From contig DATATV010000121.1 in assembly GCA_036268615.1 (NCBI GenBank), forward strand, positions 62,001 through 126,000: 64,000 bases of DNA, read 5' to 3'. A model generated the notes under the pieces. The model had not been told where the DNA came from. It made no database searches and saw only the letters and a list, made by a program, of their open reading frames with translations. The position numbers and the translations under genes are program-made. This stretch comes from DATATV01 sp036268615. Its GTDB lineage: Bacteria; Actinomycetota; Actinomycetes; Mycobacteriales; Pseudonocardiaceae. This document shows, one piece after another, positions 51,739-60,234 of the stretch (its first letter is position 1; every line of letters begins with the position of its first letter).

Positions 51739-52958
51739 GTGGACAGACGGTAGTCGGTGCCGGGTGGGTCCGACCGGCCGGTCGACGCCGGAAACGCCTC
51801 GCACAGATACGACATCGGCGTGTCGCCGACCCGGGTGAGCACGACCGTGGCCGACCGGCTGCCGGTCGGCCGCAGCCGGCGGCGCAGCGCGTCCGGATCG
51901 ACCGGCAGACCGCGCACCAGGATCTCCAGGCTGCCGACGTCGTGTCGGCGCAGCGTCGCGCGCAGCGCCTTCTCGGCGTAGCGCCCGTGGTCGAACACGC
52001 GGAAGGCCCTGGTGTCCGGCGGCCGGGTGTCGCCGGTGAGGTAGGCGATCCTCGGGTCGAGCTGGCCCAGGCCGTGCCGGGCCGCGTAGTGCCGGACCAG
52101 GCCGGCCCGCACCACCGCGCCGTCCGGGTCGACCAGCCACTCACCCACCGCCCGCACCGGGCAGTCGTCCGACTCCACGTCCGTGATCGTCCACAGTGGA
52201 CTTGACTGGCGCAGCACGGTGGCGCGTCGGGCGATCCCGGCGCCGGCCAGGCCGCCGGTCCACAGGCACGCCTCGCGCACCTGGCCGTCCAGCGACACCA
52301 GTTCGATCTCCTTCGCCCAGGGCACCGCGGTGAAGTCCAGTCCGGGCGCGGACTTCACCGCCAGGTCGCGTCCCTGGTAAGCGTCCACCAGTTCGGGCAG
52401 CGCGGGCACCAGGTCGGCCAGCCGCCAGCGTCGCCGGCCCGCGTCGTCCCGGCGGGCCGGGTCGGCCAGCACCGCGCTGTCCCGGCTGACCGGCCGCAGC
52501 GCGTCCGCCCGCAGCAACGGCGCGGACCGGCCCGTGCGGCCAAGGTTGTGCCGCGCCATCAGCAGCCGCACCGGGTCGAGATCCGAGCCGAGACACCGGT
52601 CGGCGACCGCCGCGAGGGCGACCAGGTCGGCGCCGATCGAGCAGGTCACGTCGTGCACGTCCCGGCCGGCGAACCGGGTCGCCCGCAACTCGGCCACCGG
52701 TGTCGCGGTGGCCTGTTGCAGTGCCGCGTCCGTGGTCAGCCAGTCCGCCGCGCCGGCCAGCTTCGCCGCCGCCCTGCGCCGCAGCACCGCCGTCTCCAGC
52801 ACGGCCGGCGCCCACTCACCGGCGAACGCGCGCACCGCGGTCACGTCGGCCAGCCGGCTGGCCTCGGTCAGCGGCAGCGCGCTCGCCCGGACGAGCATGT
52901 CCCGGCCACTGGCCGAGTCGAGAAAGCCGACATCGCGCTCGGTGAAGGAGTAGGCCAA
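51735..52958 (-). CDS. THUMP-like SAM methyltransferase
   Basis: A 407-aa protein with a THUMP-like C-terminal domain and a central SAM site (DVTCSIGADLVALAAVADR; SDLDPVRLLMARHNL). Active-site-like LADPARRDDAGRR resembles the catalytic loop of RNA methyltransferases. Substrate unknown. ATG at 52958 lies 3 bp after the preceding stop. Syntenic with Rv3037c (from memory). Confidence 0.8.
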   Translation of the reverse strand: MAYSFTERDVGFLDSASGRDMLVRASALPLTEASRLADVTAVRAFAGEWAPAVLETAVLRRRAAAKLAGAADWLTTDAALQQATATPVAELRATRFAGRDVHDVTCSIGADLVALAAVADRCLGSDLDPVRLLMARHNLGRTGRSAPLLRADALRPVSRDSAVLADPARRDDAGRRRWRLADLVPALPELVDAYQGRDLAVKSAPGLDFTAVPWAKEIELVSLDGQVREACLWTGGLAGAGIARRATVLRQSSPLWTITDVESDDCPVRAVGEWLVDPDGAVVRAGLVRHYAARHGLGQLDPRIAYLTGDTRPPDTRAFRVFDHGRYAEKALRATLRRHDVGSLEILVRGLPVDPDALRRRLRPTGSRSATVVLTRVGDTPMSYLCEAFPASTGRSDPPGTDYRLST

Positions 52959-52961
52959 CGG

Positions 52962-53948
52962 TCAGGCGGACGGCGCTGTCGGTCCGGACGGCTTCGTGCC
53001 GGTGATCAGCGCGTTGTAGAACAGCTCCCGTGGCATGACCTTGGCCAGTACGTTCTCGTCCAGCCAGGACAGTCGCTGCCAGCTTCGGTAGGCGAACATC
53101 GCCCAGTTCCAGCCGAGCTTGCCCGCCGGCACAGCGGCCTCGAAGGTGCGCACCGGCCAGCCGAACAGCGCGGCGGACAGCTCCTCGGTCACCGCGCGGA
53201 CGTTGCGCGCGCCTGCCGCCAGCGCCATCCGCTCCAACTCGGCGGGGTCGAAGGTGTGCAGGTCGACCACGGCTTCCAGGGCCGCGGCCCGGGACGACTC
53301 GTCGAGTTCGGCCTGCGGGCGCCGCCACGCGTCCAACACCGGCAGCTTGGTCAGGTTCGTGGTCAGCCACCAGGTCAGCTGGCCGAGCTTGCGGGCGTAG
53401 AGGTCACCGATCCTGGTCGGCTCGCCGGCGAAGACGAACCGGCCGCCGGGCTTGAGCACCCGCAGCACCTCGCGCAGCGCGGCCGGCACGTCCGGGATGT
53501 GGTGCAGCATCGCGTGCCCGACGACGAGGTCGAACGTGTTGTCGTCATAGGGAACCCGCTCGGCGTCGGCCACCCGGCCGTCCACCGGCAGGCCGAGCTG
53601 CTCGGCGTTGCGCAGCGCCACCTCGACCATGCCCGGCGACAGGTCGGTCACCGAGCCGCGCTCGATCACGCCGCCCTGCATCAGGTTGAGCAGGAAGAAA
53701 CCGGTGCCACTGCCCAGTTCCATCGCCCGCTCGTAGGGCCAGCCGTGCTCACCGGCGACCGCCTTGAACCGGCCGACCGCGTAGTCGATGCAGCGCTGGT
53801 CGTAGGAGATCGACCACTTCTCGTCGTAGCTGCCGGCCTCCCAGTCGTGGTAGAGCACGTTGGCCAGCTTGGGATCGTCGAAGGCGGCCCGCACCTGGTC
53901 CTCGGTGGCGTGCGGGTTGGGCGCTGGATCGCTCACGGATTCACTCAT
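52962..53948 (-). CDS. Class I SAM methyltransferase
   Basis: A 328-aa UbiE/Methyltransf_11-type enzyme: motif I AMELGSGTGFFLLNL, then SVTDLSPGM and the DLVVGHAMLHHIPD segment. A long N-terminal helix region (about 1-70) precedes the fold. The C-terminal ~110 residues are a helical extension. Substrate unknown. ATG at 53948, 15 bp from the enoyl-CoA hydratase stop. Confidence 0.85.
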   Translation of the reverse strand: MSESVSDPAPNPHATEDQVRAAFDDPKLANVLYHDWEAGSYDEKWSISYDQRCIDYAVGRFKAVAGEHGWPYERAMELGSGTGFFLLNLMQGGVIERGSVTDLSPGMVEVALRNAEQLGLPVDGRVADAERVPYDDNTFDLVVGHAMLHHIPDVPAALREVLRVLKPGGRFVFAGEPTRIGDLYARKLGQLTWWLTTNLTKLPVLDAWRRPQAELDESSRAAALEAVVDLHTFDPAELERMALAAGARNVRAVTEELSAALFGWPVRTFEAAVPAGKLGWNWAMFAYRSWQRLSWLDENVLAKVMPRELFYNALITGTKPSGPTAPSA

Positions 53949-53963
53949 TTCCCGACTCGCCGG

Positions 53964-54743
53964 TCATCGTCCGCTGAACTTGGCCTTGCCGGGACCGTTC
54001 TCGATGAACGAGTGCATCCCGATCTTCTGGTCCTCGGTGCCGAACAGCGCGGCGAACAGGTTGGTCTCCAGCTTCAGGCCGTTGGCCAGGTCGACGTCCA
54101 GACCGCCGTCGATGGCCGCCTTGGCCGCCGCGTAGGCGCGTGCCGGACCGTTGACGAACTGCGCCGCCCAACTGCGCGCGCTGTTGTACACGTCGTCGGG
54201 CGCGACCACCTCGTCCACCAGGCCGATCGCCAGCGCCTCGTCGGCCAGCACGTAGCGGCCGGTGTAGACGAGGTCCTTGGCCCGGGACGGACCGACCAGG
54301 CGGGACAGCCGCTGGGTGCCGCCCGCACCGGGGATGATGCCCAGCAGGATCTCCGGCTGGCCGAGCTTGACGTTGTCACCGGCCACCCGCCGGTCGCAGG
54401 TGAGCGCGAGTTCGAGGCCGCCGCCCAGCGCGTAGCCGGTGATCGCGGCCACGGTCGGCTTGGGGATCTCGGCGACCAGGCTGAGCGCGGCGGTCAGCGG
54501 CTGCGCGTAGCCCATCATCTCCACATAGCTGAGGTCGGCCATCTCCTTGATGTCCGCGCCGCCGGCGAAGCTGCGCGGGCCGCCGTAGACGATCACCGCG
54601 CGCACGTCGGCGCGCCGGGTGGCCTCGGTGGCCGCGATCCGCAGCTCGTCCTGGATCTGCTTGTTCAACGCGTTGACCGGCGGGCGATCCAACCGGATCG
54701 TGCCGATTCCGCCGTCGACCTCAAGATTGACGAACTCACCCAC
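53964..54743 (-). CDS. Enoyl-CoA hydratase/isomerase family protein
   Basis: A 259-aa crotonase fold. Oxyanion-hole and catalytic segments GGADIKEMADLS, GYALGGGLELALTCD and QPEILLGIIPGAGGTQRL are intact, with both catalytic Glu positions filled. Likely hydrates 2-enoyl-CoA in fatty acid or side-chain oxidation. GTG at 54743 behind GGGAGG. Syntenic with EchA17 (Rv3039c, from memory). Confidence 0.93.
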   Translation of the reverse strand: MGEFVNLEVDGGIGTIRLDRPPVNALNKQIQDELRIAATEATRRADVRAVIVYGGPRSFAGGADIKEMADLSYVEMMGYAQPLTAALSLVAEIPKPTVAAITGYALGGGLELALTCDRRVAGDNVKLGQPEILLGIIPGAGGTQRLSRLVGPSRAKDLVYTGRYVLADEALAIGLVDEVVAPDDVYNSARSWAAQFVNGPARAYAAAKAAIDGGLDVDLANGLKLETNLFAALFGTEDQKIGMHSFIENGPGKAKFSGR

Positions 54744-54783
54744 GCCGGTGACCTCCCGCTCGCGCCTGCCAGATCGACGCAGG

Positions 54784-55641
54784 CTACCGCACGGTAGCGG
54801 TGACCCGGCGAGCGAAGAAACGGCCGTCGATCCGGTCCAGCTTGAGCTCCTGGCCGAACGTCTCGGACAGGTTCTCCGAGGTCAGCACGTCGTCCAACAG
54901 GCCCTGCGCGACGGCCTTGCCCTCGCGCAGCAACAGCGCGTGGGTGAAGCCCGGCGGGATCTCCTCGACGTGGTGGGTGACCAGCACGATGGCCGGCGCG
55001 TCCGGGTCGTAGGCGAGCGTGGACAGCCGGGCGACCAGGTCCTCGCGGCCGCCGAGGTCCAGACCGGCGGCCGGCTCGTCCAGCAGCAGCATCTCCGGGT
55101 CGGTCATCAGCGCGCGGGCGATCAGGGTGCGCTTGCGCTCGCCCTCCGAGAGGGTGCCGTAGAGCCGGTCGGCCAGCTGCGCGATGCCCATCGCGACGAG
55201 CAGCCCGGTGGCCCGGTCGAGGTCGAGCCGGTCGTAGGACTCGCGCCACCGGCCGACCACCGCGTAGCCGGCGCTGACCACGACGTCGATCACCTTCTCG
55301 TCGGGCGGGACGCGGTTACCCAGCGCCGCACTGCTCAGCCCGATCCGGGGCCGCAGCTCGAAGACGTCGGTGCGACCGATCCGCTCGCCGAGAATGTGCA
55401 CCCGACCGGTGGTGGGGTGCAGCTCGGCCGCGGCGACGCGCAGCATGGTGGTCTTGCCGGCCCCGTTCGGGCCGAGCACCACCCAGCGCTCGTCCAGCTC
55501 GACGGCCCAGTCCAAGCCGGACAGCAGCTCGCTGTTTCCGCGCCGCACGGTCACGCCGGCCATGTGCACTACAAAATCGCTGAAGTCATCCTCATCGAGC
55601 ACGTCCGTGATCTCGCCGTTGCCCTGCGTCCGCTCGGTCAC
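54784..55641 (-). CDS. ABC transporter ATP-binding protein
   Basis: A 285-aa soluble ABC ATPase: Walker A GPNGAGKTT, signature LSEGERKR, Walker B MLLLDEPAAGLD, switch His in VTHHVEE. There is no permease gene beside it, so the partner is elsewhere or the role is non-transport. First gene of the six-gene operon. ATG at 55641. Confidence 0.92.
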   Translation of the reverse strand: MTERTQGNGEITDVLDEDDFSDFVVHMAGVTVRRGNSELLSGLDWAVELDERWVVLGPNGAGKTTMLRVAAAELHPTTGRVHILGERIGRTDVFELRPRIGLSSAALGNRVPPDEKVIDVVVSAGYAVVGRWRESYDRLDLDRATGLLVAMGIAQLADRLYGTLSEGERKRTLIARALMTDPEMLLLDEPAAGLDLGGREDLVARLSTLAYDPDAPAIVLVTHHVEEIPPGFTHALLLREGKAVAQGLLDDVLTSENLSETFGQELKLDRIDGRFFARRVTATVR

Positions 55642-55886
55642 GCAGCCATTGTGTCGTCCGGCCGGTGGCGGACTCCCCCCGGGCTACGCTGCGGCGGCAT
55701 GACATCGATCACTCGTTCGGATGAAGATCGACCAGTGTGCTCACGGACCGCTGTCGCAACCGACCAGGGCGGCCGGATTTGTCGTCCTTGGACGCGCGGA
55801 GCGCCAGGGCCGCCGGTTGGCCCAGTTACCGGGACCGGTGTCCACCCACTGGCGACGACATGGGCGCCCGTGACAATATTCACGTC
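55642..55886. other. Divergent gap before the cysteine dioxygenase leader
   Basis: No gene is supported. It must hold the promoters of the ABC-led operon (minus) and of the leader/cdo unit (plus). An AT-rich block (ACAATATT, 55873-55880) 7 bp before the leader GTG is a possible -10. Confidence 0.4.
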
Positions 55887-55982
55887 GTGATCCGTTCGTT
55901 GTTCTCCTGGCGGGACCGGGCAGTCGACCTGCTCCTGGTCGCGTCGAGCGTGTGTACGCAGTGCGTGACGCACACCACCTGA
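55887..55982 (+). CDS. Cys-containing leader peptide upstream of cysteine dioxygenase
   Basis: A 31-aa frame from GTG 55887 to TGA 55980-55982. It contains RAVDLLLVASSVCTQC, close to the VDL-x-x-VAS-x-x-C pattern of actinomycete leader peptides upstream of sulfur and cysteine genes (from memory). The stop is 42 bp before the cysteine dioxygenase start. Two Cys codons near the end would let cysteine level set ribosome stalling. Confidence 0.65.
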   Translation: MIRSLFSWRDRAVDLLLVASSVCTQCVTHTT

Positions 55983-56024
55983 CACCCTCGCCCCGCCACC
56001 CCGAACGATCACAGGAGTCCTCCG

Positions 56025-56579
56025 TTGACCGCCGTGTCACCCGTACCTGAATCCATCAACACTCCCGACGTCCTGCCCGCGCTGCGCAGTCCGCTGCTGC
56101 TCGACCTGATCGCGCCGCAACGTCAGATGTGGACCCCGCACGAGCTGCGCGACCTCACCTCGACCGTCGCCGCCGAGCTGACCACCCCGCTGCTGGACGT
56201 CCTGTACTACGGCCATTCCCAGCGCTGGTGGGCGCGGCTGGCGCTGACCGAGGGCGTCGAGCTGTGGCTGCTGTCCTGGCTGCCGGGACAGCGGACGGAC
56301 CCGCACGACCACGGCGGGGCGTCCGGTTCGTTCACCGTGCTGCTGGGCGAGCTGAGCGAGGACTACCGGTATCCCGGCAGGCCGAGCCGCAGCCAGTCCT
56401 ACGCGATCGGCAACGCGATCGGCTTCGGCGCCGGCCGGGCGCACCAGCTGGGCAACCGCGGCCTCAGCCCGGCGGCGAGCGTGCACGCGTACTCGCCGCC
56501 GCTGGTGGAGACACGCAAGTACGCCACCCTGGCCGACGTGCCGGCCGAGATCCCCTCGCTCATCCCGACGCCGCGATGA
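56025..56579 (+). CDS. Cysteine dioxygenase (type I)
   Basis: A 184-aa cupin that oxidises cysteine to cysteine sulfinate with Fe2+ and O2. Iron ligands: the His pair in DPHDHGGASGSF and the His in SVHAYSPP. TTG at 56025 is set by AGGAG 7 bp upstream; no ATG fits. Coupled to the rhodanese gene (ATGA overlap at 56576) and preceded by the leader peptide. Confidence 0.9.
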   Translation: MTAVSPVPESINTPDVLPALRSPLLLDLIAPQRQMWTPHELRDLTSTVAAELTTPLLDVLYYGHSQRWWARLALTEGVELWLLSWLPGQRTDPHDHGGASGSFTVLLGELSEDYRYPGRPSRSQSYAIGNAIGFGAGRAHQLGNRGLSPAASVHAYSPPLVETRKYATLADVPAEIPSLIPTPR

Positions 56580-56968
56580 GCGTCGACGAGCTGCTCACCC
56601 AGGCCCGCGCCGAACTGGACCGGGCGACCCCGCAGCAGGCCCTCCGGTTGCAGCAGGCCGGCGCACTGGTGGTGGACATCCGGCCGCACGCCAACCGGCT
56701 CGCCGAGGGCGAGATCCCGGGATCGGTGCCGGTCGAGCGGATCGTGCTGGAGTGGCGGCTGGACCCGATCGGCGCGCACCGGCTGCCCGGCTTCACCGCG
56801 GACACGCCGGTCGTCGTGGTGTGCAACGAGGGTTACTCGTCGAGCCTGGCCGCGCGGGACCTGTTGCGGCTGGGCGTGCGGTCGGCGACGGATCTGGTGG
56901 GCGGGTTCCGGGCATGGGCGGCGGCCGGGCTGCCGGTCCGGCCCGGGGCGACGCCGGCAGTGGCGTAA
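56576..56968 (+). CDS. Rhodanese-domain protein
   Basis: A 130-aa single-domain rhodanese. The active-site loop VCNEGYSSSLAARDL carries the catalytic Cys near residue 83. ATG overlaps the cysteine dioxygenase stop. Moves sulfane sulfur; with cysteine dioxygenase it forms a small cysteine-catabolism unit, convergent with glgP. Confidence 0.88.
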   Translation: MSVDELLTQARAELDRATPQQALRLQQAGALVVDIRPHANRLAEGEIPGSVPVERIVLEWRLDPIGAHRLPGFTADTPVVVVCNEGYSSSLAARDLLRLGVRSATDLVGGFRAWAAAGLPVRPGATPAVA

Positions 56969-59488
56969 CTACCGGGCCAGCACGACCTTGCCCAGTTCGG
57001 CCGGCGTCGCGAGCAGGTCGTGCCGGGGCAGCACCCGGACGGTGTAGCCGAGCGCGCCGGTGTGCCGCAGCGGCACCTGCGCGCCGTACCGGCCGTCCGG
57101 TCCGATGTCCATCGAGACCGTGACCACCTCGCTGAGCTCGTCGTCGTCGGTGACCCGGCCGACCACTGCCTGAACGTCCACATCGGACGGTTCGAGGCCG
57201 GCGAGGTCGACGTGCGCCCGGACGGTCACCTCGGTGCCGATCGCCGGCGGCCGACCACCGTCGACGGCCAGTTCGCTGCCGGTCACCCGGACCCGGGACC
57301 ACGAGCCGGCCAGCCGGGACCGGTACGCGGCCAGTTCGCGGGCGCCGGTGTGGCCCTCGGCGCACACCGCGGCGACCGACGCCGCCGCCGGCAGGTACAG
57401 CGCGCCGACGTACTCGCGGACCATCCGGTCGGCCTGCACCTTCGGGCCCAGCGAGGTCAGCGTGTGCCGGACCATCGCCATCCAGCCGGCCGGCACGCCG
57501 TCGGCGCCCCGGTCGTAGAACAGCGGCGCCACCTGGCCGCCGAGCAACTCGTAGAGCGCCGCCGCCTCCAGGTCGTCCCGCCGGTTGGGGTCGGTCACCC
57601 CGTCCGCGGTGGGGATCGCCCAGCCGTTGCTGCCGTCGTAGAACTCGTCCCACCAACCGTCCCGAATGGACAGGTTGAGCCCGCCGTTGAGCGCGGACTT
57701 CATCCCGGACGTGCCGCACGCCTCCAGTGGCCGGATCGGATTGGACAGCCACACGTCGTTGCCCCAGTACAGGTACCGGGCCAGGGACATGTCGTAGTCG
57801 GGCAGGAACACGATGCGGTGGCGGATCTCCGGGTCGTCGGTGAACCGGACGATCTGCTTGATCAGCGCCTTGCCGCGCTCGTCGGCCGGGTGCGACTTGC
57901 CGGCGACCACCAGCTGCACCGGGCGGTGCGGGTCGAGCAGCAGCGCGCGCAGCCGCTCCGGGTCGCGCAGCATCAGCGTCAGCCGCTTGTAGACCGGCAC
58001 CCGACGGGCGAAACCGACGGTCAGCACGTCCGGGTCGAACACCTCGTCCACCCAGCCCAGTTCGAGCGCGGACGCGCCGCGTTGCAGCCACGCGGCCCGC
58101 AGCCGCCGCCGGATCTCGCCGATCAGCCGGCCGCGCAGCGCCCGGCGGACCTCCCAGAGCGGCCCGTCGGCCACCGCTTCCAGGCCGTCCGCCACGTCGC
58201 CGCCGACCAGCGCGGTGATCTCCTGCGCCGCCCAGGTCGGGCCGTGCACGCCGTTGGTCACCGTGCCGATCGGCACCTCGTCGACGTCGAAGCCGGGCCA
58301 CAGCTCGGCGAAGATCTTCCGGATCACCCGGCCGTGCAGCCGGGACACGCCGTTGGTGCGCTGGGCCAGTCGCAGGCCCATGTTCGCCATGTTGAACAGG
58401 GTGACGTTCTCCTCGGCGCCCAGCGCGAGGACCCGCCGCAGGTCCACGCCGGGCAGCAGCGTGTCGTCGCCGAAGTAGTGCCCGACCAGGTCCACCGGGA
58501 ACCGGTCGATGCCGGCCGGGACGGGCGTGTGCGTGGTGAACACGGTGCCCGCGCGGACCACGTTGAGCGCCTGCTCGAAGTCCAGTTCACCGCCCGCGAT
58601 CAGCTCGCGAATCCGTTCCAGGCCAAGGAAACCGGCGTGTCCCTCGTTGGTGTGGAAGACCGAGGGCTGCGGGTGCCCGGTCAGTTCGCAGTACCGGCGC
58701 ACCGCCCGCACGCCGACGATGCCGGCCAGGATCTCCTGCCGGATGCGATGGTCCTGGTCGCCGCCGTAGAGCCGGTCGGTGAAGCCGCGCAGGTCGTCGT
58801 CGTTCTGCTCGGTGTCGCAGTCGAGCAGCAGCAGCGGAATCCGGCCGACCCGGGCCAGCCAGATCCGGGTGTGCAGCAGCCGCCCGCCAGGCATCGCCGC
58901 GGTGACCAGCACCTGCTCGCCCGCGGCGTCGGTGAGCGGTTCCAGCGGCAGCCCGCGCGGGTCGATCACCGGGTAGTGCTCGACCTGCCAGCCATCCAGC
59001 GAGAGCGTCTGCCGGAAGTAGCCCGAGCGATAGAGCAGGCCCACGCCGATCAGCGGCACGCCGAGGTCGGAGGACGCCTTGAGGTGGTCGCCGGCCAGCA
59101 CGCCGAGGCCGCCGGAGTAGTTCGGCAGCGCCTCGGTGATGCCGAACTCCATCGAGAAGTAGGCGATCGCGTCCGGCCGGTGCGGCTCGGTGCGCTGCTG
59201 GTACCAGCGCGGCTCGGTGAGGTACCGGCTCAGGTCGGCGGCGAGCACGTCGACGGTGGCCAGGAAGTCCTGGTCGGCGGCGAGCCGGTCGAGCACCGCG
59301 GGCGACACCTCGGCCAGCAGCCGCAGCGGATCGTGCCCCACCCGCGCCCACACCACCGGGTCGATGCCGGCGAACAACTCCCTGGTCGGCGGGTGCCAGG
59401 CCCAGCGCAGGTTGAGCGCGAGCGTCTGCAACTCGGCCAGCGGCACCGGCAGCCCGGCAACAACGGTGAAGCGACGCAATGCCCGCAT
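56969..59488 (-). CDS. glgP: Alpha-glucan phosphorylase
   Basis: An 839-aa GT35 phosphorylase of the short bacterial (TIGR02094) type that releases glucose-1-phosphate from glycogen. N-terminal LALNLRWAWHPPTRELF, HTNEGHAGFLGLERI near residue 280, and the PLP-Lys region CGTSGMKSALNGGLNLSI are intact. The last ~115 residues are a beta-rich extension. ATG at 59488. A TAACCAA/TTGGTTA inverted repeat lies 11 bp upstream. Confidence 0.94.
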   Translation of the reverse strand: MRALRRFTVVAGLPVPLAELQTLALNLRWAWHPPTRELFAGIDPVVWARVGHDPLRLLAEVSPAVLDRLAADQDFLATVDVLAADLSRYLTEPRWYQQRTEPHRPDAIAYFSMEFGITEALPNYSGGLGVLAGDHLKASSDLGVPLIGVGLLYRSGYFRQTLSLDGWQVEHYPVIDPRGLPLEPLTDAAGEQVLVTAAMPGGRLLHTRIWLARVGRIPLLLLDCDTEQNDDDLRGFTDRLYGGDQDHRIRQEILAGIVGVRAVRRYCELTGHPQPSVFHTNEGHAGFLGLERIRELIAGGELDFEQALNVVRAGTVFTTHTPVPAGIDRFPVDLVGHYFGDDTLLPGVDLRRVLALGAEENVTLFNMANMGLRLAQRTNGVSRLHGRVIRKIFAELWPGFDVDEVPIGTVTNGVHGPTWAAQEITALVGGDVADGLEAVADGPLWEVRRALRGRLIGEIRRRLRAAWLQRGASALELGWVDEVFDPDVLTVGFARRVPVYKRLTLMLRDPERLRALLLDPHRPVQLVVAGKSHPADERGKALIKQIVRFTDDPEIRHRIVFLPDYDMSLARYLYWGNDVWLSNPIRPLEACGTSGMKSALNGGLNLSIRDGWWDEFYDGSNGWAIPTADGVTDPNRRDDLEAAALYELLGGQVAPLFYDRGADGVPAGWMAMVRHTLTSLGPKVQADRMVREYVGALYLPAAASVAAVCAEGHTGARELAAYRSRLAGSWSRVRVTGSELAVDGGRPPAIGTEVTVRAHVDLAGLEPSDVDVQAVVGRVTDDDELSEVVTVSMDIGPDGRYGAQVPLRHTGALGYTVRVLPRHDLLATPAELGKVVLAR

Positions 59489-59498
59489 CGAACGACCA

Positions 59499-59524
59499 TA
59501 ACCAAGGTCAGCCGACGGTTGGTT
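59499..59524. promoter_or_regulatory. Inverted repeat upstream of glgP
   Basis: TAACCAA (59499-59505) and TTGGTTA (59518-59524), 12 bp apart, in the 190-bp divergent gap between glgP and the CBS gene. Could be an operator. Low confidence. Confidence 0.3.
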
Positions 59525-59678
59525 ACGGACGCGGTGCGGCTGGGTCCAACGTCACAGGGAGCGACCAAACGGACAATCGGCGTAATCGGGGGGTATCGGA
59601 GACGCCGCTGAGTCCCTAACCTTGGGTGCAGGCCGACCGGCCGCCGATGCCCGGTCGGGTTCCGGATCGGGGTGTCGG

Positions 59679-60119
59679 ATGAGGATCACGGACGTGTTGC
59701 GGCACAAGGGTTCCGCTGTCGCCACAGTGGCGCCGACGGTGACCGTGGGAGAGCTGCTGGACCGGCTCGGCGAGCACAATATCGGCGCCGCGGTGGTCAC
59801 CGAGGGTGGCACCGGCGCCGGACGGGTGGTCGGCATCGTGTCCGAACGGGACATCGTGCGCCGGCTGCGGGACCGCGGCGCCGCCCTGCTGGACGCCCCG
59901 GTGCGCGAGATCATGACCGCCGACGTGCTCAGCTGCACGCCCGACGACACGGTCGACCAGCTCGCCGCGACCATGACCGAGCGCCGCATCCGGCACATGC
60001 CGGTTCTGGTGGAGGACCGGTTGGTCGGCATCGTGAGCATCGGTGACGTGGTCAAGAGCCGGATCAGCCAACTAGAGACCGACCGTGAACAGCTGGAGTC
60101 CTACATCTCCCAGGGTTGA
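59679..60119 (+). CDS. CBS-domain protein (tandem pair)
   Basis: A 146-aa protein made of two CBS domains (about residues 8-62 and 72-125; VVGIVSERDIVRRL, VGIVSIGDVVKSRI). No catalytic partner domain, so a free sensor or a binder of adenine nucleotides. ATG at 59679 (MRITDVLRHKG) is preferred to 59622. Confidence 0.88.
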   Translation: MRITDVLRHKGSAVATVAPTVTVGELLDRLGEHNIGAAVVTEGGTGAGRVVGIVSERDIVRRLRDRGAALLDAPVREIMTADVLSCTPDDTVDQLAATMTERRIRHMPVLVEDRLVGIVSIGDVVKSRISQLETDREQLESYISQG

Positions 60120-60234
60120 ACCGTCTCCCAGGGCGGCACGTCACCCGAATGGCCGGCAAGTAGGGTGCTGGCTGCCGCGAGTAATCACTCGATCGCGGCA
60201 CACGCTCGTGGTGACCAGGACGGGACCAACGCGG

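Noticed and set aside
45816..55641. Secondary-metabolite gene cluster
   Set aside because: Methyltransferases, GT and acyltransferase follow the conserved Rv3030-Rv3041c order; no PKS, NRPS or terpene core gene is present.
57020..59611. 863-codon frame opposite glgP
   Set aside because: Shadow of a well-supported phosphorylase; no motif and no start signal.
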